Shown here one piece after another: positions 47,381 to 61,385 of a stretch of DNA of 64,000 bases. The notes under the pieces were generated by a model. That model saw nothing but the letters and a program-made list of their open reading frames with translations. It was not told where the DNA came from and ran no database searches. This stretch comes from Puffinus mauretanicus (taxonomy: Eukaryota > Chordata > Aves > Procellariiformes > Procellariidae). Within the stretch, counting starts at the first letter, position 1; the number at the start of each line of letters is the position of its first letter. Location: NCBI GenBank assembly GCA_023333565.1, contig JAJKFH010001865.1, positions 6,324,001 to 6,388,000 on the forward strand, written 5' to 3'. A program made the translations under genes and the position numbers.

Positions 47381-48846
47381 AGGTGCTGGCTGATGTCATT
47401 GCGAGGTCACTCTCAATAATCTTTGAAAAATCATGGCAACTGGGATAGGTGCTTGAGGACTACACGAAAGCAAATGTCACTCCTATCTTCAAAACAGGCA
47501 AGACAGAGGAGCCAAGGAATAACCAGCTTCACCTCGATCCTGGGAAGGTGACGAAATAATCAATCATGGAAACCATTTCCAGGCATATGAAGGACAAGAA
47601 AGTCATCAGGAGTAGTCAGCATGGCTTCACCAATGGGAAGTCATGCTTGACCAGCTTGATAAACTTCTATGATGAAATGTCCAGCTTGGTAAATGAGGGG
47701 ACAGCAGTAGACAATCTATCTTGATTTCACGAAGGCTTTCAACACTGTCTCCCGTAAGATCTTCATAGAGAAGCTGATGAAGTATGGGCTGGATGAGCAG
47801 ACGGCAAGGTGAACTGAAAACTGGTTGAAACACTGGGCCCAAAGGATAGTGATCAGTGGCACAAAGTCTAGTTGGAGGCTAGCAAATAGCTAGTACCTCA
47901 GGGTCAATACTGGGTCCAATTCTGTTCAACATCTTCATTAATGATCTGGATTATAGGGCAGAATGCACCTTCAGCAAGTTTGCTGATGATACAAAACTGG
48001 GAGGAGGAGCTGGTACACCTGAGGGTTGTGCTGCCATCCAGAGTGACCTCAACTGACTGGAAAAATGGGCTGACAAGAACCTCATGAAGTTCAACAAGGA
48101 GAAGTGCAAAGTCCTGCACCTGGAGAGGAACAACCTCGTATAACAACCAATATAGGCTGGGGGCCACACAGCTCGGAAGCAGCTGTGCAGAAAGGGACCT
48201 GGTGGACACCAAATTGACCATGAGTCAGCAATGTGCCCTTGTGGCAAATAAGGCTAATGGTATCCTGGGCTGCATTAGAGAAAAAGTATTGCCAGCAGGT
48301 TGAGGGAGGTGATCCTTCCCCTCTGCTCAGCACTGGTGAGGTCACACCTGGAGTACTGGGTCCAGTTCTGGGCTCCCCAGTTCAAGAGAGACATGGACAT
48401 AATACCATCCAGCAAAGGGCCACAAAGATGACTAAGAGACTGGAGCATCTCTCCTATGAGGAAAAGCTGAAAGAGCTGGACTGTTCAGCCTGGAGAAGAG
48501 AAGGCTCAGGGGGATCTCATCCATGTGTACAAATACCTGAAGTGCAGAGAGGATGGAGCCAGGCTCTTTTCAGTGGTGCCCAGTGATGGGACCAAAGGCA
48601 ATGGGCACAAATTGAAACAGGTTCAGGTTCCCTCTGATCATAAAGGAACACTTTTTCACTGTGAAGGTGACTGAGCACTGGCATAAGTTTCCCAGAGAGG
48701 TTGTGGGGGGCCCCTCCTTGGAGATATTCAAAAGTCATCTGGACACGGTCCTGGGCAACTAGCTCTAGGGGGCCCTGCTTGAGCAGAGGGTTCGACCAAA
48801 TGACCTCCAGAGATCCCTTCCAACCTCAACTATTCTGTGCTTCTGT
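47381..48846 (+). mobile_element. CR1 LINE of a second, older subfamily, 5'-truncated
   Basis: A ~1.47-kb CR1 starts in the RT domain (AGGTGCTGGCTGATGTCATT) and runs through the 3' UTR. It ends in two decayed 8-bp terminal repeats (ATTCTGTG, CTTCTGTA; 48831-48846). The 3' UTR (CCCTTCCAACCTCAAC before the end) differs from that of the elements at 887 and 25986, so this is another subfamily. The terminal repeats are more eroded and ORF2 more broken, so it is probably older. The endonuclease region is absent. Confidence 0.95.
47440..48520 (+). pseudogene. CR1 ORF2 reverse transcriptase remnant, decayed
   Basis: The reading frame is broken repeatedly. Motif A survives as LDFTKAFNTVS (from about 47720, frame 2), in which the usual FD is FN. 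The FADDTKLG box lies at 47979 onward in frame 3, so at least one frameshift separates them. Downstream, codons for LMKFNKEKCKVLHLERNN and for the [17 protein letters not shown] stretch (a shifted LFSLEKRRL) mark the C-terminal tail. Stops occur in all frames and no functional protein can result. Confidence 0.88.
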
Positions 48847-50154
48847 AGTAGGATAACCACTACTCTCACTTTTTCCCAACCTGGTGCAAATTAGCTAGCT
48901 GTACAAAAGTGCCAGTAAAAGAAGCCAAGGCAAGCAGTACTCCATTCCTAACAAGATGAATCCTCTTAGCAGACCATAATATCCAACAGTTTTTCCTTTT
49001 TTTTCTCATTTTCTCTGTCCTGTTGTTTTTATTCTCCCATAAAATCATAAGGAAAACATGATTCATACAACAACAGATGGTGACAAAAACGCTCTTTCTA
49101 CACAGGAATGTAGGTGATGTCAGTAGTCATTCATCTCAGCTTAACAGGCTACATTCAGTGCTTCAGTGGAGTAAGAATGACGATCCATTCCATATAAATT
49201 ATTGACTTTATGTAAGTCACAGCTATGTACCTAATATATAAACTGAACTATAATCCAGGGACAAGATTTTCCAAAATGAGTAGTGATTTTTCATGCCCAT
49301 CCTGATAAAATTTAAATATGACCAGATATTCAAGACGTTGGTAGGGGGAGGAGGGGGATGTTTAAAATGTCTTTAAAATATTCCACATTGGAGAAAAAGA
49401 AAACATTAGGCATCAAATTTATGATATGCATTTAAAACACATGGCCAAAAAGGCCATTGTGATGTCATTTTAGAAACGCACAAAATCCAATTTTTCACTT
49501 ACCTTGGATAATTCAATTCCTGCTTTCAGTAGCTTTTGCTCCATGGAACATTCTGATTATTTCCACACTTAGTTCTTAATAGTATTTGCATTTGATAGCA
49601 CCATAGTGGCTTAATCAGGGAATGGGACTTTTCCCCAGAGGGCATTTTGGAAATGCTCATCAAATTCATGCTCCTCACTCAGAACCAAAGAGCCATACTC
49701 TTCAGTGCAGCTGTATTATCCCTAATAAACAGATTTAGTCACAGCAAGGATCCAATTCCTATGCAGCATGACTACAAACTACTGGAACGCAAACAGGCAG
49801 GAGTAACTAAAAGTTATGGGTCTTTGTTCTAAATAGCTAGTATCAAAACTTGATTCACCATTATATAAAGAGCTGTGTTTGCTCAGGCTTTGCCCTGTTA
49901 AGACTGTGCAATGCCACCCTAGAAACACTTAAAATTAGTGGCAACTGCCTAGCAATCAAGTGTGTAACATTTTGTTTCTTACAGAACTTTCTCTTTCGAC
50001 TTTGAAAGAACCCAAAGGAAGCCAAAAGCATGTTTAATTCTGTACATTCTTATAACAATGTAATCTTAGTTTTAACTGTGTCCATAGATATCTTGTATTT
50101 TATGCAGAGAATCTGAGTTATTACGTTAAAGATATCATGGGATATTGACCATTA

Positions 50155-50230
50155 TGTGTGACCTGATTACACTTCCACATGTGCTTAATTTTACATATAT
50201 GAGAATAGTCCTATTGAAGTCAAATGACAA
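50155..50230 (-). repeat. Old amniote-type interspersed repeat fragment
   Basis: CCACATGTGCTTAATTTTAC, then ATATATGAGAATAGTCCTAT and TGAAGTCAAATGAC, follow in order the reverse complement of the old repeat also seen in the arms at 16850-16915. Typical copies read '..GACTTCAATGGGACTA.. ..CTTAAAGTTAAGCA..'. Confidence 0.45.
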
Positions 50231-52294
50231 CTTTTTTTTTTATATAGATTTAACCACATGCAGAAGCAAACTATTAATTTTCATTTCCTTATAGGTATTA
50301 TATTTCATTATTAGTCCCCAGCTTTGGGCAAATACTTTTAAATGTCCTTGCATGGTGCTATCTGCCTCAAATAATCACACAGTATCTAACAGAATGGTTA
50401 TTAAACCTATTACTGTTAATGAAATTACTTGGCTTTCTACTACCCATAGTGAATTTCAAAAACATCACCATACTGAAACTTGCTTATCTTAAAAAAAAAA
50501 AAAAAACCAAAACCCAAAAAACCCCACTATTTACACAGGATAGAGTACCGACAAGCACTGAAACAAGAGAAATGAAAAATAGGAACATACTAAACTGCAC
50601 TGAAAATTTAAAGTGCTGATCAAGAAATAGCATAGCTGCCTTTTTCTAGCTATAGATGTCTCAGACATCAGACCTGCAACATACTTGATACTGTATAAAA
50701 TATGCTTATATATTAGAAGACTCTGTTCTGAGGAATTTACAGTCTTATCAAGCAAGGTAAAAAATGTGAGTGAAACAGAGAGGTGAATTATTTGCCCTCT
50801 CTCACCCAATTCCCCTCTGAACAGTGCCCCGATTCCCAATCACTATTCCATAGAGATGGAAGGCACAGTGTTAGCTATTGTAAGATATCTTCATAATATA
50901 TTTTGTGATCTATACTACCTTTGACTACTGATCAGATTGTGAAAAACAATCCATGAAAGGGAATGGATGAGAAGTCTAAAGCAACTATAATATGAATCAC
51001 TGCTTTCTGCAATTTCACTAAAATGGTAACTAAGAGTAGATCATTCATTTGACTGCTGGAATAAGAATTGTTTTTCCCTGCAGTGTATATAAAGAGAGCA
51101 ATATTAATTTCTGTATGTTTCATAAATATGTACTATATACAGTATCATGAAAATAATCTGTTTGGGCGTTTCAACAAAAATTATTTGTACAAAGAGATCC
51201 CTAAAGCAAGGTACTTTAAGCATCATGGTAAATATTTAACTACTTTGTCTTCATCAAAAAAAACACAACACATCAAGTTAGTTAACCAGACGCAGGGAGT
51301 TTCAATGGGAATTGTTAACTAAACCAGACTAAACTGCCTGAACAGTACATCATGTACAGAAATAGCCAGTTCACAGGGAGAAATGTTTGGGAAAAATACT
51401 ATATTCACTCATCTTTTCTAAGTCTGAATGGAGACTAACACAGATCTCATTGCCCATGCAGCACATCAAAGAAGTGGCTAGTCACTTTATTCTGTTGTCA
51501 GCAATGGCATACAAGGGACAGGCTTGGGGCAACTTCTAACCCCTGTCGGAAATTACTAGCTACTCTGGAGATTAATCCAGATGATGGAAAGATAATCTTC
51601 TGTCTTCACACATCTGCATATCCATCTGCACAGCCTCTCAAGATCAGACACATTACTGACAAATGCCATAATAATTCTTTTTTTGCCTTACCCTTTATCG
51701 CACTTTCACGCCTGATGAACTGTCTATGACTGGTAGGAAGATTATTTCTATATAAGCAACTAGGCAGAGCTGACTTATTTCATGGGCATTTGTAATTTTT
51801 CATCAGAACCACCAGAATGCCCATAAATCTTGGCAGCATAAAACCAGCTATTTTTGTATATGTTATTGGGGCATACAGATTATCAATGGAATCAGCAACC
51901 ATAGATTATTTTGCTCGGTAATGAAAGTCAAAATTAATATAAAAGACCAACAAATTTCTAGCATTATCATCTGTTCAGCCATCCCAGTCAGCCAGAACTG
52001 ACATTAAACTGGACAGGAAAACAGTTACTGAAATGCATATTTCGGCATTATTTTCCAAATCCTTTTAGGATTCTTCAGTGAGGAAAAATATAGTCAGCAA
52101 TTTAAAATCAGTATTCTTTCATTTCAGCCATACGGCAAACATTACCAAATATTGCTTGGCCTCTTAAAACACCTTTACAGATATTAAACCAATTTGACAT
52201 TAATGAATGATTTCTTGAGGTCCTTAATATTTAGCTGCATATTCCCACCACTTGTAAAAATTTCTTCTCTCTCAGGTATGTGTCCGAATTTAAC

Positions 52295-52375
52295 CACTGC
52301 TGAGATTTTCAGTGCAGCTTGGCGTATCTATTGAAATTCAATGGAAGTTAGGCATTTGAGCTCTGAAGCTCATTT
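52295..52375. repeat. Old palindromic amniote-type repeat fragment
   Basis: GAGATTTTCAGTGCAGCTTG, then CTATTGAAATTCAATGGAAG and TTAGGCATTTGAG, resemble an old, roughly palindromic sauropsid repeat built on '..GATTTTCAAA..CATTGAAAGTCAATGGG..TTAGGC..'. TTGAAATTCAA at its centre is a perfect dyad. Confidence 0.45.
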
Positions 52376-54717
52376 GGTAAACCTTAACCTAGAAACCTAA
52401 GTTCAGGAACCGAAGTTTGGAAACTCATTATACTCTCTAAACAAAAAATATTCCACGTTGCAACAACTTGTGGTGACACCATGCCTTAAATAAAGCACAG
52501 AGCCTGTTTCCTTTCAGACTAAGTCAAAGCATTAGAGACAGCACAGTCTACTGGCCTGGACTAAACAGATTTGGTGGACTCATTGGGGAAAAAAGTTCCT
52601 AAGCAAAGGAAAACCAAAAATTCTGTGCGCTAATATTAAACTATGCTAAATATCAGCACTAGATGGCTTTTTCTTCCCTTGATTCTGTGATGAAAAACAA
52701 GAGACAATACCAGAAATCATGCATAGTCAGTAACAGAGGATCACAAAAGACAGAATTATTCATGTTAAGACAGAATGACCTTTAAGATGCTTAGTGGCAA
52801 CGAACATTGATATTATACAGGCAGTGCTTACCAAAAGTAGCTTTACATTGTCTTCTGAATAAAGGCATGAAACTGGCTGAGATACGCAGACAGGTAATGC
52901 CCGCATTCTTCCATCTCACGTTTAATTTTCCTAAATAAAAGATAAGCTTCTAATTCTAATTGCTGTAAACAAACCAACCAACCAGAAATATCCTTTAAGA
53001 TCATGACTGCCTTATTTGGTGCAGGAATGCAATTGCACAAATTCGCAAAGATCTTTTCAGAAGAGCTCTGAGATCTCAACTGCCCTATTTCAACGGGTGC
53101 TAAATCAGATGAAAAATAGTTATTTTCATCAGAATATAAGAGAGGAGAGTAAATATCCCATTATAAAGTTCAACAGCAGCATTTCTCTAAGCGTAGAGGA
53201 CTGAGGAGGAAGTAAAAGGATTAAACAGAGGCTACAAAAGATACATTTATGTCAACCTCACACTCTAGCACCTGAATACCTTATGATCTATAATGATCTA
53301 CCCTTAGAATACCCTTATGAGAGAGAAAAATAGCATGTTTCTGATTTTATCATGAAATGAATTTAGATCATCTGAAAGTAAACACAATGCCCTTCACCAC
53401 CTGCTTATCCTTTACTTGCTGGCTTTAACCTAAGTGACAGAGGAGCAGCAGGAAGTTGCAACATTCATGTCAAAGGAAGCTCAGTCTGAAACGACTACTA
53501 TAAATGCTCTTTTCGATCTCTAGCTTTTTTATCCTTTTACATGTTGATATTTGTTATCCAGCACTCCTATTTGAAGGAACAGGGTGTGCTGAGGAACAAT
53601 AACAAAAGAAATTCTCAAGAAAATTCCTGAAATGGTGTACAATCTAACTTTGAATCTGGAACTTGCCACTTTTCCTATTTAAAAAAAAAATGCTTTGGTT
53701 CTTAGGATAAGACGGAACAGAAACTGAACACTGAGGTATACTAAATGAAGAGGATTCAAAGCATCAATGGTAGGACTTCCCTCAACCTACCATAACACCT
53801 CACCACAGCACTGACAGATAGTTCCAAAGCTGGTCTTAATTAAAAAGCTTCCTGAAAAGAAAGGCAAGATGTATTTCCATGGCTGAAATTTTGATGTGGG
53901 GAACTCACTGTGCCAACAGCATACTCTAGATTATAACAATCAACTTCACAGGCAGAGCACTACATTCTCACCACCTACAGAAATTAGATGTTTAGGTAAT
54001 CTAAGAATTTAGATAATTCATTTTAAGTTACAAGTTTAAATGAAAAACGATCCTGTAACACAGAATTTGAACTTTACATCCCTATATGCTGTTTGTTTTG
54101 GAAGTTAATTCATACAAATGGTATATATACATATACTATGCTCTTTTTCTTCTATCAGCTAACGAATACTTTGCAGAGTAGCACAATGTGTGGCTCAGTT
54201 TACACAACCAAACCAAAGCCTAAGAAATGGCAAAACAAACTTCCTAGGACTTATAAGCTACACAAGAAATACATTTTTGGAGAGGAACACTTCCTATGAG
54301 GAGATAAATCGGTGCTATACCTCTTCTCCCCTGCTGCCTCCCATTGACCAAGTCCTCCTTACATTGCTATCCAAACTCCATTTGTATAGCGTCAGAAATT
54401 ATTGCAAACGAGAACAAGCCTTCACAAAGAGCCCACAGAAAGAGCCCGGCTTGTACCCAGGCTTGCGTGTGTATCGATTGCAGGACTCGCACAAGTTGAA
54501 AGAACCTGACTAACTTCAGAAACTGTCTACTTGTACTGATGCGTCTGGTATAAATGACAGGAAAGTCGTCCTCAAAAATATGTTTTTAAGTGACAATGAA
54601 GGAAAACACCTCTTCAGTAACTGTAAAAACTATTGCCACTAGGGCTCCATTTTAAAGTCCTTCACTTAAACAGTACCCTTCGACACACAGAGACCTTTGA
54701 AAGCTGAAATTTCACAC

Positions 54718-54740
54718 TTTTTTTTTTTTTGGTGGGGGGG
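54718..54740 (+). repeat. T13 run followed by G-rich tract
   Basis: Thirteen T residues (54718-54730), then GGTGGGGGGG, then further T/G-rich sequence. Low complexity. Confidence 0.85.
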
Positions 54741-55937
54741 TGTTTTGGTTTGGTTTTTTTACTTAATTAAGGCAACAAGCTTCATTCTTGGTTTTTGTGA
54801 ATGCTGAACACCCAGAACTAAAAAGTCAAACATATTTTGAATTTCAGTTTTAAATTAATCACAGTGTTCTACTGTGGTAATGTTCACTCTTTAAATGTAA
54901 AAAATATATATCTTACCTCTACATTCATTGGTTGGAAAAAATCTGAGTAATTCAGTATAAGGAACAGTTTTCAAAATATATCTATTAAGACATACATTAA
55001 GTTAACAGTAATGTTATGACACAGCTAATACCTAATTAATGTTCATTGCTAAAGAAATTTTAGATGTTTGGTACATACATGTAATTCAAATAGTGCAGAA
55101 GACTGATATTCGGGAGCTTAATACCACCAAAGTTTTAGGGCAAAGGATTTTTTTTTTTTGTTATCATGCAGACTTAAAAACCTCAAGAAAGCATGTTAGT
55201 TGGAATCCTAATTAAATACAATATAACATACACCGGAGCTCTGACATTTAACAAAATTTCATAGCTCTAGGGACCTAGTCTTGAACAGGAGCTTGAAATA
55301 TGAATGAATTTGAAATTCCAACAACACTGAAGCTGAGCTCAGGGTTAAAAATACGATTTTGAGGGCAGACAACTGAAAAAATACCAGAAGGTTAAATAAA
55401 ACACTAAGAGGCAGAAGCACAACACAAACCTATTTGAAAAGCTGAGTGATGTTTTTACCTATACAGGTTTTAATTATCATTGTACAAAGAATCTGCTAAC
55501 AAAAACGAAAGATAGAATATCAAATACTAGGATGAAAAATAAGTCCAAGACACATAATGTGACTGATTAAACATGTGGGGAACAGAAGTAGAAAGAAAAC
55601 AGTGAAAGTATTTTTTTTCCCCATAAAGGTTTTGAATGACCAAAGTTCCTGGAATAAAGACAGAAGTATTCTGAATAACTTAAGAGAGTAAAATGGCACT
55701 AAAAAGAAAATTAAAACTAAGGAAACTGGATTTTCAATACCAAGAAAACTTTTACCATCTCAGAGGGAAATAAAAAAGGATAGGGAAGAATTCCTTAGTG
55801 CACTCTGAGATGAGCCAAATCAAACTTCAAGATATTTGGGGTTTTTTTCCCCCCTCAAATTATGAAATGGAGAAGAATTCTTTCTTGGAAGTATATTTTA
55901 GGAATGACTTAAACTCTTCTAAGAGCATACAAGAAGT

Positions 55938-56001
55938 TTATCACCTTGAAAGCATCTTTGAATAGAATATTATCACCTTGAAAGCATCTTTGAATAGAAT
56001 A
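55938..56001 (+). repeat. Perfect 32-bp tandem duplication
   Basis: 55938-55969 and 55970-56001 are identical 32-mers (starting TTATCACCTTGAAAGCATC). The lack of any difference implies a recent duplication or slippage event. Confidence 0.93.
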
Positions 56002-59000
56002 AAAGCATTTAAAGAACTGCTATCTCTCAGAACATTTTGAAAGCATTCAAACACTTTATCCTTCCTCTATTTTTCTTCTTTCTACAAAAATTGAGATATT
56101 TATGTGTTCTAATATCTATTTGATTTTATGAACCTTTTTCTTTCTTTCTAAGTGTCTTAAGGAACCATTTTGGAAGGTGAAATAATCACACCTTCTCTTC
56201 AGAAGAGTTCAGTTCATGGCTGGTGTATCTGCTATACTTTTATCCTTCCACCATTCTCCCCTGAATTTTTCTGTTCTTCAGTTTCAGCTGAGGTTTCATT
56301 GCCTGCTTTAGCACTACTTCACTGCCTTTAGTTGAAAACAATCAAGTAAATCAATGAAGCAACTTCCCTTATTTTCATGCCTTCCTTTACCTGTTTTCTC
56401 TTGTCCGTGAAAGAAAGATTTAGTTACTTCTGCCATGTCACAGCATATAGCCAGGAATATCAAGATTTCTGTGATTAGAAAAAGGGGAAGATTATATTTG
56501 TATTTACCTGGATATGACTGTGGAGAATCAGTATATCTTCTTGATGACAGCATATTTGAGGCCTTAATTTTAAAGTACATCACAGGAAAAAAAGTGTGTA
56601 TGTGCTTAAGGCTGTTGTAGCAGTAGACTACTGTAATTCAAGAAGTTTCAACAGTTGTGATCTGAGAAGCAAGTTTCTTCATTTTGCTCATAAAGGAGGT
56701 CAAAACCTGTATAGGTCCAAACATGTACAGGCACACATTTGGGTTTTCTTCTGCAAATCACAACCGTGTGCAAGGAACATGTGATTTTAGAATATAACAT
56801 ACTGTGCCAGTTTCCAGAATTGTTCACCGTTCGTGCCGTCTTGAAGAACTTGTAGAAAGGTTAGCTTATGTTCTGGCAGCATCAGTCTCTTCTCCCTCTG
56901 CAGCATATAGGTAGCTTCCATCAAATTAAAGAACAAGATTTTCAGAAGGGCCAGTGGTCAAAGCTCAAGGAAAGGTGCTGATGTATTTTTAAACCATTTT
57001 AATGCTTCTCTCAGTTCTTTATTATCCTGAATATCATGTGAAGATTTCCCGTCCAAAAAAATGGTATTTCAGAGAGAAGTATACTCAGGATAGAACAAAA
57101 CCTGCTCACCACATGTGAAAAGCATCCCATCTAATCATAAAGTGTGCTTGGTAAGTTCAGTCCCCCTCATGATGTTTACCAAAAGCTTCAAACCTCATTT
57201 CTAAATGTGTGTTAAGAGATCCACTATCCTTAAACAATGGAGAAAACAGAAGAGCCTAAGGGAAAAAGTTAAAATAATGTATGGCTTGTAATAGAGAGAG
57301 AAGACTATCTGTGACATAAGCCACCCATTTTTTAATCTTTCCAAGGCTGGTGTAATAACAATAATTAGAAAACAAAAGGCAAGTCACAGCATACAAAAAT
57401 TTTCCATCTGACTTGAACTCCTCTGAAAATTGTTAGTATGGATTTTGTAAGAAATCCAGCAGAAAATATCTGTTATGCTTTGGGGATAGAGATCAATACA
57501 GGTACCGCAAATCACTTCAATAATCAGAAGTGAGAGATTTTTCTTGGAATATTATTTATCCTCCTTAATGTAACACTTTCACAGAATACATTTATCACAC
57601 TATTGCATTCAAAGACCAGAGAGACGGATAAGAACACTTTATTCTAGCAAAACTTGTCTCACTTTATACTCCATCAGCCCACTACGATTATATCGTTAGC
57701 CTGTTCCAGTTAGGGACAGCTTAAAGAGCACAGCAGCATTCTGACTAGTAAACACATAAAAAGCAAATTATTTAGTTGCTAATGGAGCTGTTCCAAATGG
57801 GACACAGAAATAAATACCTTCCATCTGCAACATGGTGGGCAAAAATTATAGCTATCCAGTGACTATTATTTGTATTATTTGTATAGGGTTTTCTTCCTTT
57901 CCCCAAAGTAACTGACATGACTTAAAGTTTTAAAACACACTTATGTCCCTTTGCTTATTGCAACAAGAGAACTTCTGCATGTCGTGCAAGAAAGCATTAT
58001 GCAGAGCTCTGAGCTGGGAAACCTGGAGAGCTCAGCACCTCAGGTATGAAAACACTATAGTTGTATCCCCTGCTACTCTCCAGCTAGTCCTCAGGTGCTT
58101 TGGATCTAGTCACAGCTTTCTACACGGAGCAACCTGGCACTTGTGGATTAGCATACCTAATGTGAAAGCTTCTGCTTAGTCAATGAATTAATGTCTGTGT
58201 TTAAGAGGGGAGGATTAACACGCCCACTGTTACACATGAGGAACCAGACTTATGATTGTCTGAATATTCAACCAAACCTGTTTCCCTTGTAAATCTGTCC
58301 AGAATTGAACTACTTAAAACCACGGTGAAAGCCAAATATGCTGTAGCTAATATCTTAAAAATAAGAACTTAAATCCTTCCTGACAATGAAAAAGTAAAAT
58401 TTAAAAAAAAAAAAAAATCATGTCCACCATTTGGAAACTTTCCACTTAGGACCAACAGTAAAGTCACCACCAATACACATTTAAGTAAAAAGTAAAGCCA
58501 AATCTCATTTTCATTGAACAGTTTCTTTCTTCACCACAAGCTGAGGAGAATTTTTATCAATGCGGAAAGATGCATCCAGAGAACCTGGAACGAGTGTTTC
58601 CGTAACTGACTCCCCCATATCGACTCCACACCACTGCGCAGGGATTAGCTCATCAGATTTAGACTTTCAGTGGTCACCAGATGAGAGGCATAATAAATGA
58701 CAGACTGCTCTTTCAATATACTGAAAATCTAAGATAAGTGCTTATCTTTAAGAAATAAAACATAGTTGTGAGTTATGTTTTGGAAACTTGAATCACTTAG
58801 TATTTACTTAAAAGATCAATACCACAAACTATTGGGACCTAATAAAACTCAGAATAGTTCAGACATAAGCCTCTTAAAAAAAATCAAATAAAATTCTCCA
58901 AAACAACAGGCACAATAGCTAATCTTTTAAGAAGAAACAGAACCACAGCAGTGCGAGTATTATGGCTGCTTCTTTCTACCTGCTTATATCCAAAACCCCC

Positions 59001-61385
59001 TGGTATCAGTAACAGGAATTCTCTGTGTTCTTAACCAGTAAAGACATTACACAAATGCCTTCAAAGAGCAAAACTTGCATGAACTGGTCTTACCATTAAT
59101 GTTCAGTACTTTAATTAATATATAGCACTTCAAAAATTACGGGAGAAATTAATTCTGGCTTTCAGGCTATCGGAAAGCATTGGTTTGCAGGAGGTGCCAT
59201 AATTTAGTTTATCTATGCACAGCAAAAATTTATCACCAGGGAAAATAGATTCACATTTGGTCAGACTCTTTTACCTGTTTGTGAAATTTGGACATCCAAT
59301 TATACTGTTCAGACATTTTTATACGTATGTGTATATTTTTTTGAAAAAATACGTTCACAAACACTCTGCTATTCACTTCTTTAATTCTGAAAAGTCCAGA
59401 AAGAGTCATTATTTAACAAACTTCTAAGAGCTTATTCTTCCACACACACAACTAGTGCAAGTGCTAGCGAAAGTAAGTTAAACACAAAATTAGTGCTTGT
59501 GCAAACTGAATGAAGAGAAGCATATAGATACCGTGGAGTGTCACACCTTTTGCTGTTCACAATTGAGGGGTCAGAACTTTGACTATAGAGCTGGACTGGC
59601 AGATCAAAGTCTAGCAAAGATTATGGTATACAGTCTCAAAACAGTATCCTGAAGACCCAAGCCTTACATATTAATAAAAAAGAAAAAAAAAATCAAGCAG
59701 TAATGAATTTCTGCATTTTCCTGCATAATTTTCAAACTAACTTAAGAGATATGCTGTGCCTGGACATTTGGCATCGTGCTGCACAAAGAAAGAATAAATC
59801 ACAAGACCTTGAAGGCAAACTGCCACAAGGAGAGTTTTAGGCACTGCGGTTTTTTGGACAGATCAGGCAACACACTGCTTATTTCAAGTGACTACACTGC
59901 TGAGCAGCACCCTTGAAGAAGAATGTTAACTGTAACTTTACCACATGTAAAGAGAACGGGATTGTAAAAAGATCATTTTATACAAAATTAATGATATTTC
60001 TACTAGCTTGTAAAAAACACAGTTATTCTAAAAGCTTGCCTTCACAACAGAAAATGTCCTGTGAAGCCAGGAATGTAGCTGATCAGTTCATCCATGGTCA
60101 AATTTTAAATTGGGTTTCAATCAACCTTTCAAATTTGGGGAATTCTGAAGTGTGTACTTAACCCACTAACCCAGAAAGAAACATTTCTAATTGCCCAAAT
60201 TCCATTTATAAGCATCAGTTTCCCTAGCACGGGTATACCAAATTACAGCCTCAGATAAGCAAGTGCAAACTGAAGTTTTGTTTTGTTTTTTTTTTTCCAA
60301 AATGTAACTAGATAAAAATTTATTAAGTCAGAGGAACAGAGAAACTCAGGCTATTAAATTAATCAAACAAATGTTAAAGAAACAGAAGAGGTTTAAATTC
60401 CCCTAATAAAAATACTTGCATGGTATACTCCAGGTAGCTGGATTTATTTCTGTTAAAAAAAAGCAACTAAACAAACAAACAAACAAAACCCCACACCAAC
60501 CAAAAAAACCCCCACACCAAACACACACAACTGAAGAACATCACCTGTGTGGATTTGAATGGATCTTTATAAATCGGCTAGGGAAAGGGGCAGAAACAGA
60601 TGATTCAAACAGAATGGGATTAATTCTGGTGTGATCTTTTGATAAAGTAGTGAGACAGACCTATGTCACTTCACAAAGCAGAAAGTTCTTAATTTTAATC
60701 CTTCTTTTATGTCAGTACTATGATATGGAATAAAATTGTTTTATTACATATTTGCATCATGACTATCCCTTTGGTATATTATTGCTATTTTAAATTATAA
60801 ATTTCTGAGTAGAAGTATTTGCCTTGAACTTACAGCTACTTGAACACCCAAGGTAAATCTATCATGAATTAGTTTATTATTATTCTCACTACTTATTAGG
60901 AGCTTTATTTAAATCTTACCTACCTGATCTTAAAAATAAAAACAAAAGAAAGCTATGCTTGTCTTCCTTTCATTTTCCCTTGTAGTTGAAAAGAAATGCT
61001 GCTCACTTTGAAGCTTCTAGGTGCCCCATACCATATAAGATTGATTCCCTTAACTCTGAACTAATTATGATTTAATTCTCTGTTTAATTGAGTCAAGCAT
61101 CTTGCATGAACCATTGAAACCAAACCATATGAAAAATTACGTGCGATTCAGCTCTTTAATTTTGAAGGTCAAAACTTTGAGGCAGACCTGAATAATGCTG
61201 ATATTTCTCAGGTGCACTTGAGAAACCATGTTATAGAGTGGCAGAAACAACTTGTTAAGATTTGCCAAGTTAACAGTCTAAGTAACTTTCTGTTCAGGGT
61301 CTGAGCTCTATAGAAGTCTCCTTTCTTGCTACATAGCAGGGTCTATGGTGCCATGATTGCCCCTGGCACCAACTGGGGTAACAGC
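56002..61385. other. Unique non-coding sequence, no gene seen
   Basis: Short frames only. The 78-aa plus-strand frame at 57943-58179 is somewhat GC-richer but shows no domain or splice context. An A/C-rich low-complexity stretch lies at 60466-60530. No LINE fragments were recognised. Confidence 0.5.
60466..60530 (+). repeat. A/C-rich low-complexity stretch
   Basis: AAAC units are followed by CCCCACACCAACC-type sequence with almost no G or T over about 65 bases. Confidence 0.75.

Larger units (their letters stand above)
48847..55937. other. Unique non-coding sequence with a possible regulatory patch
   Basis: No credible gene. A-runs occur near 50492-50506 and a T-run plus G-run at 54718-54740. 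Old repeat fragments lie at 50155-50230 and 52295-52375. Repeat-free sequence at 51720-52080 is rich in AT-type regulatory cores (CCATAAAT, CTATTTTTG, GATTATCAATGG). Confidence 0.5.
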
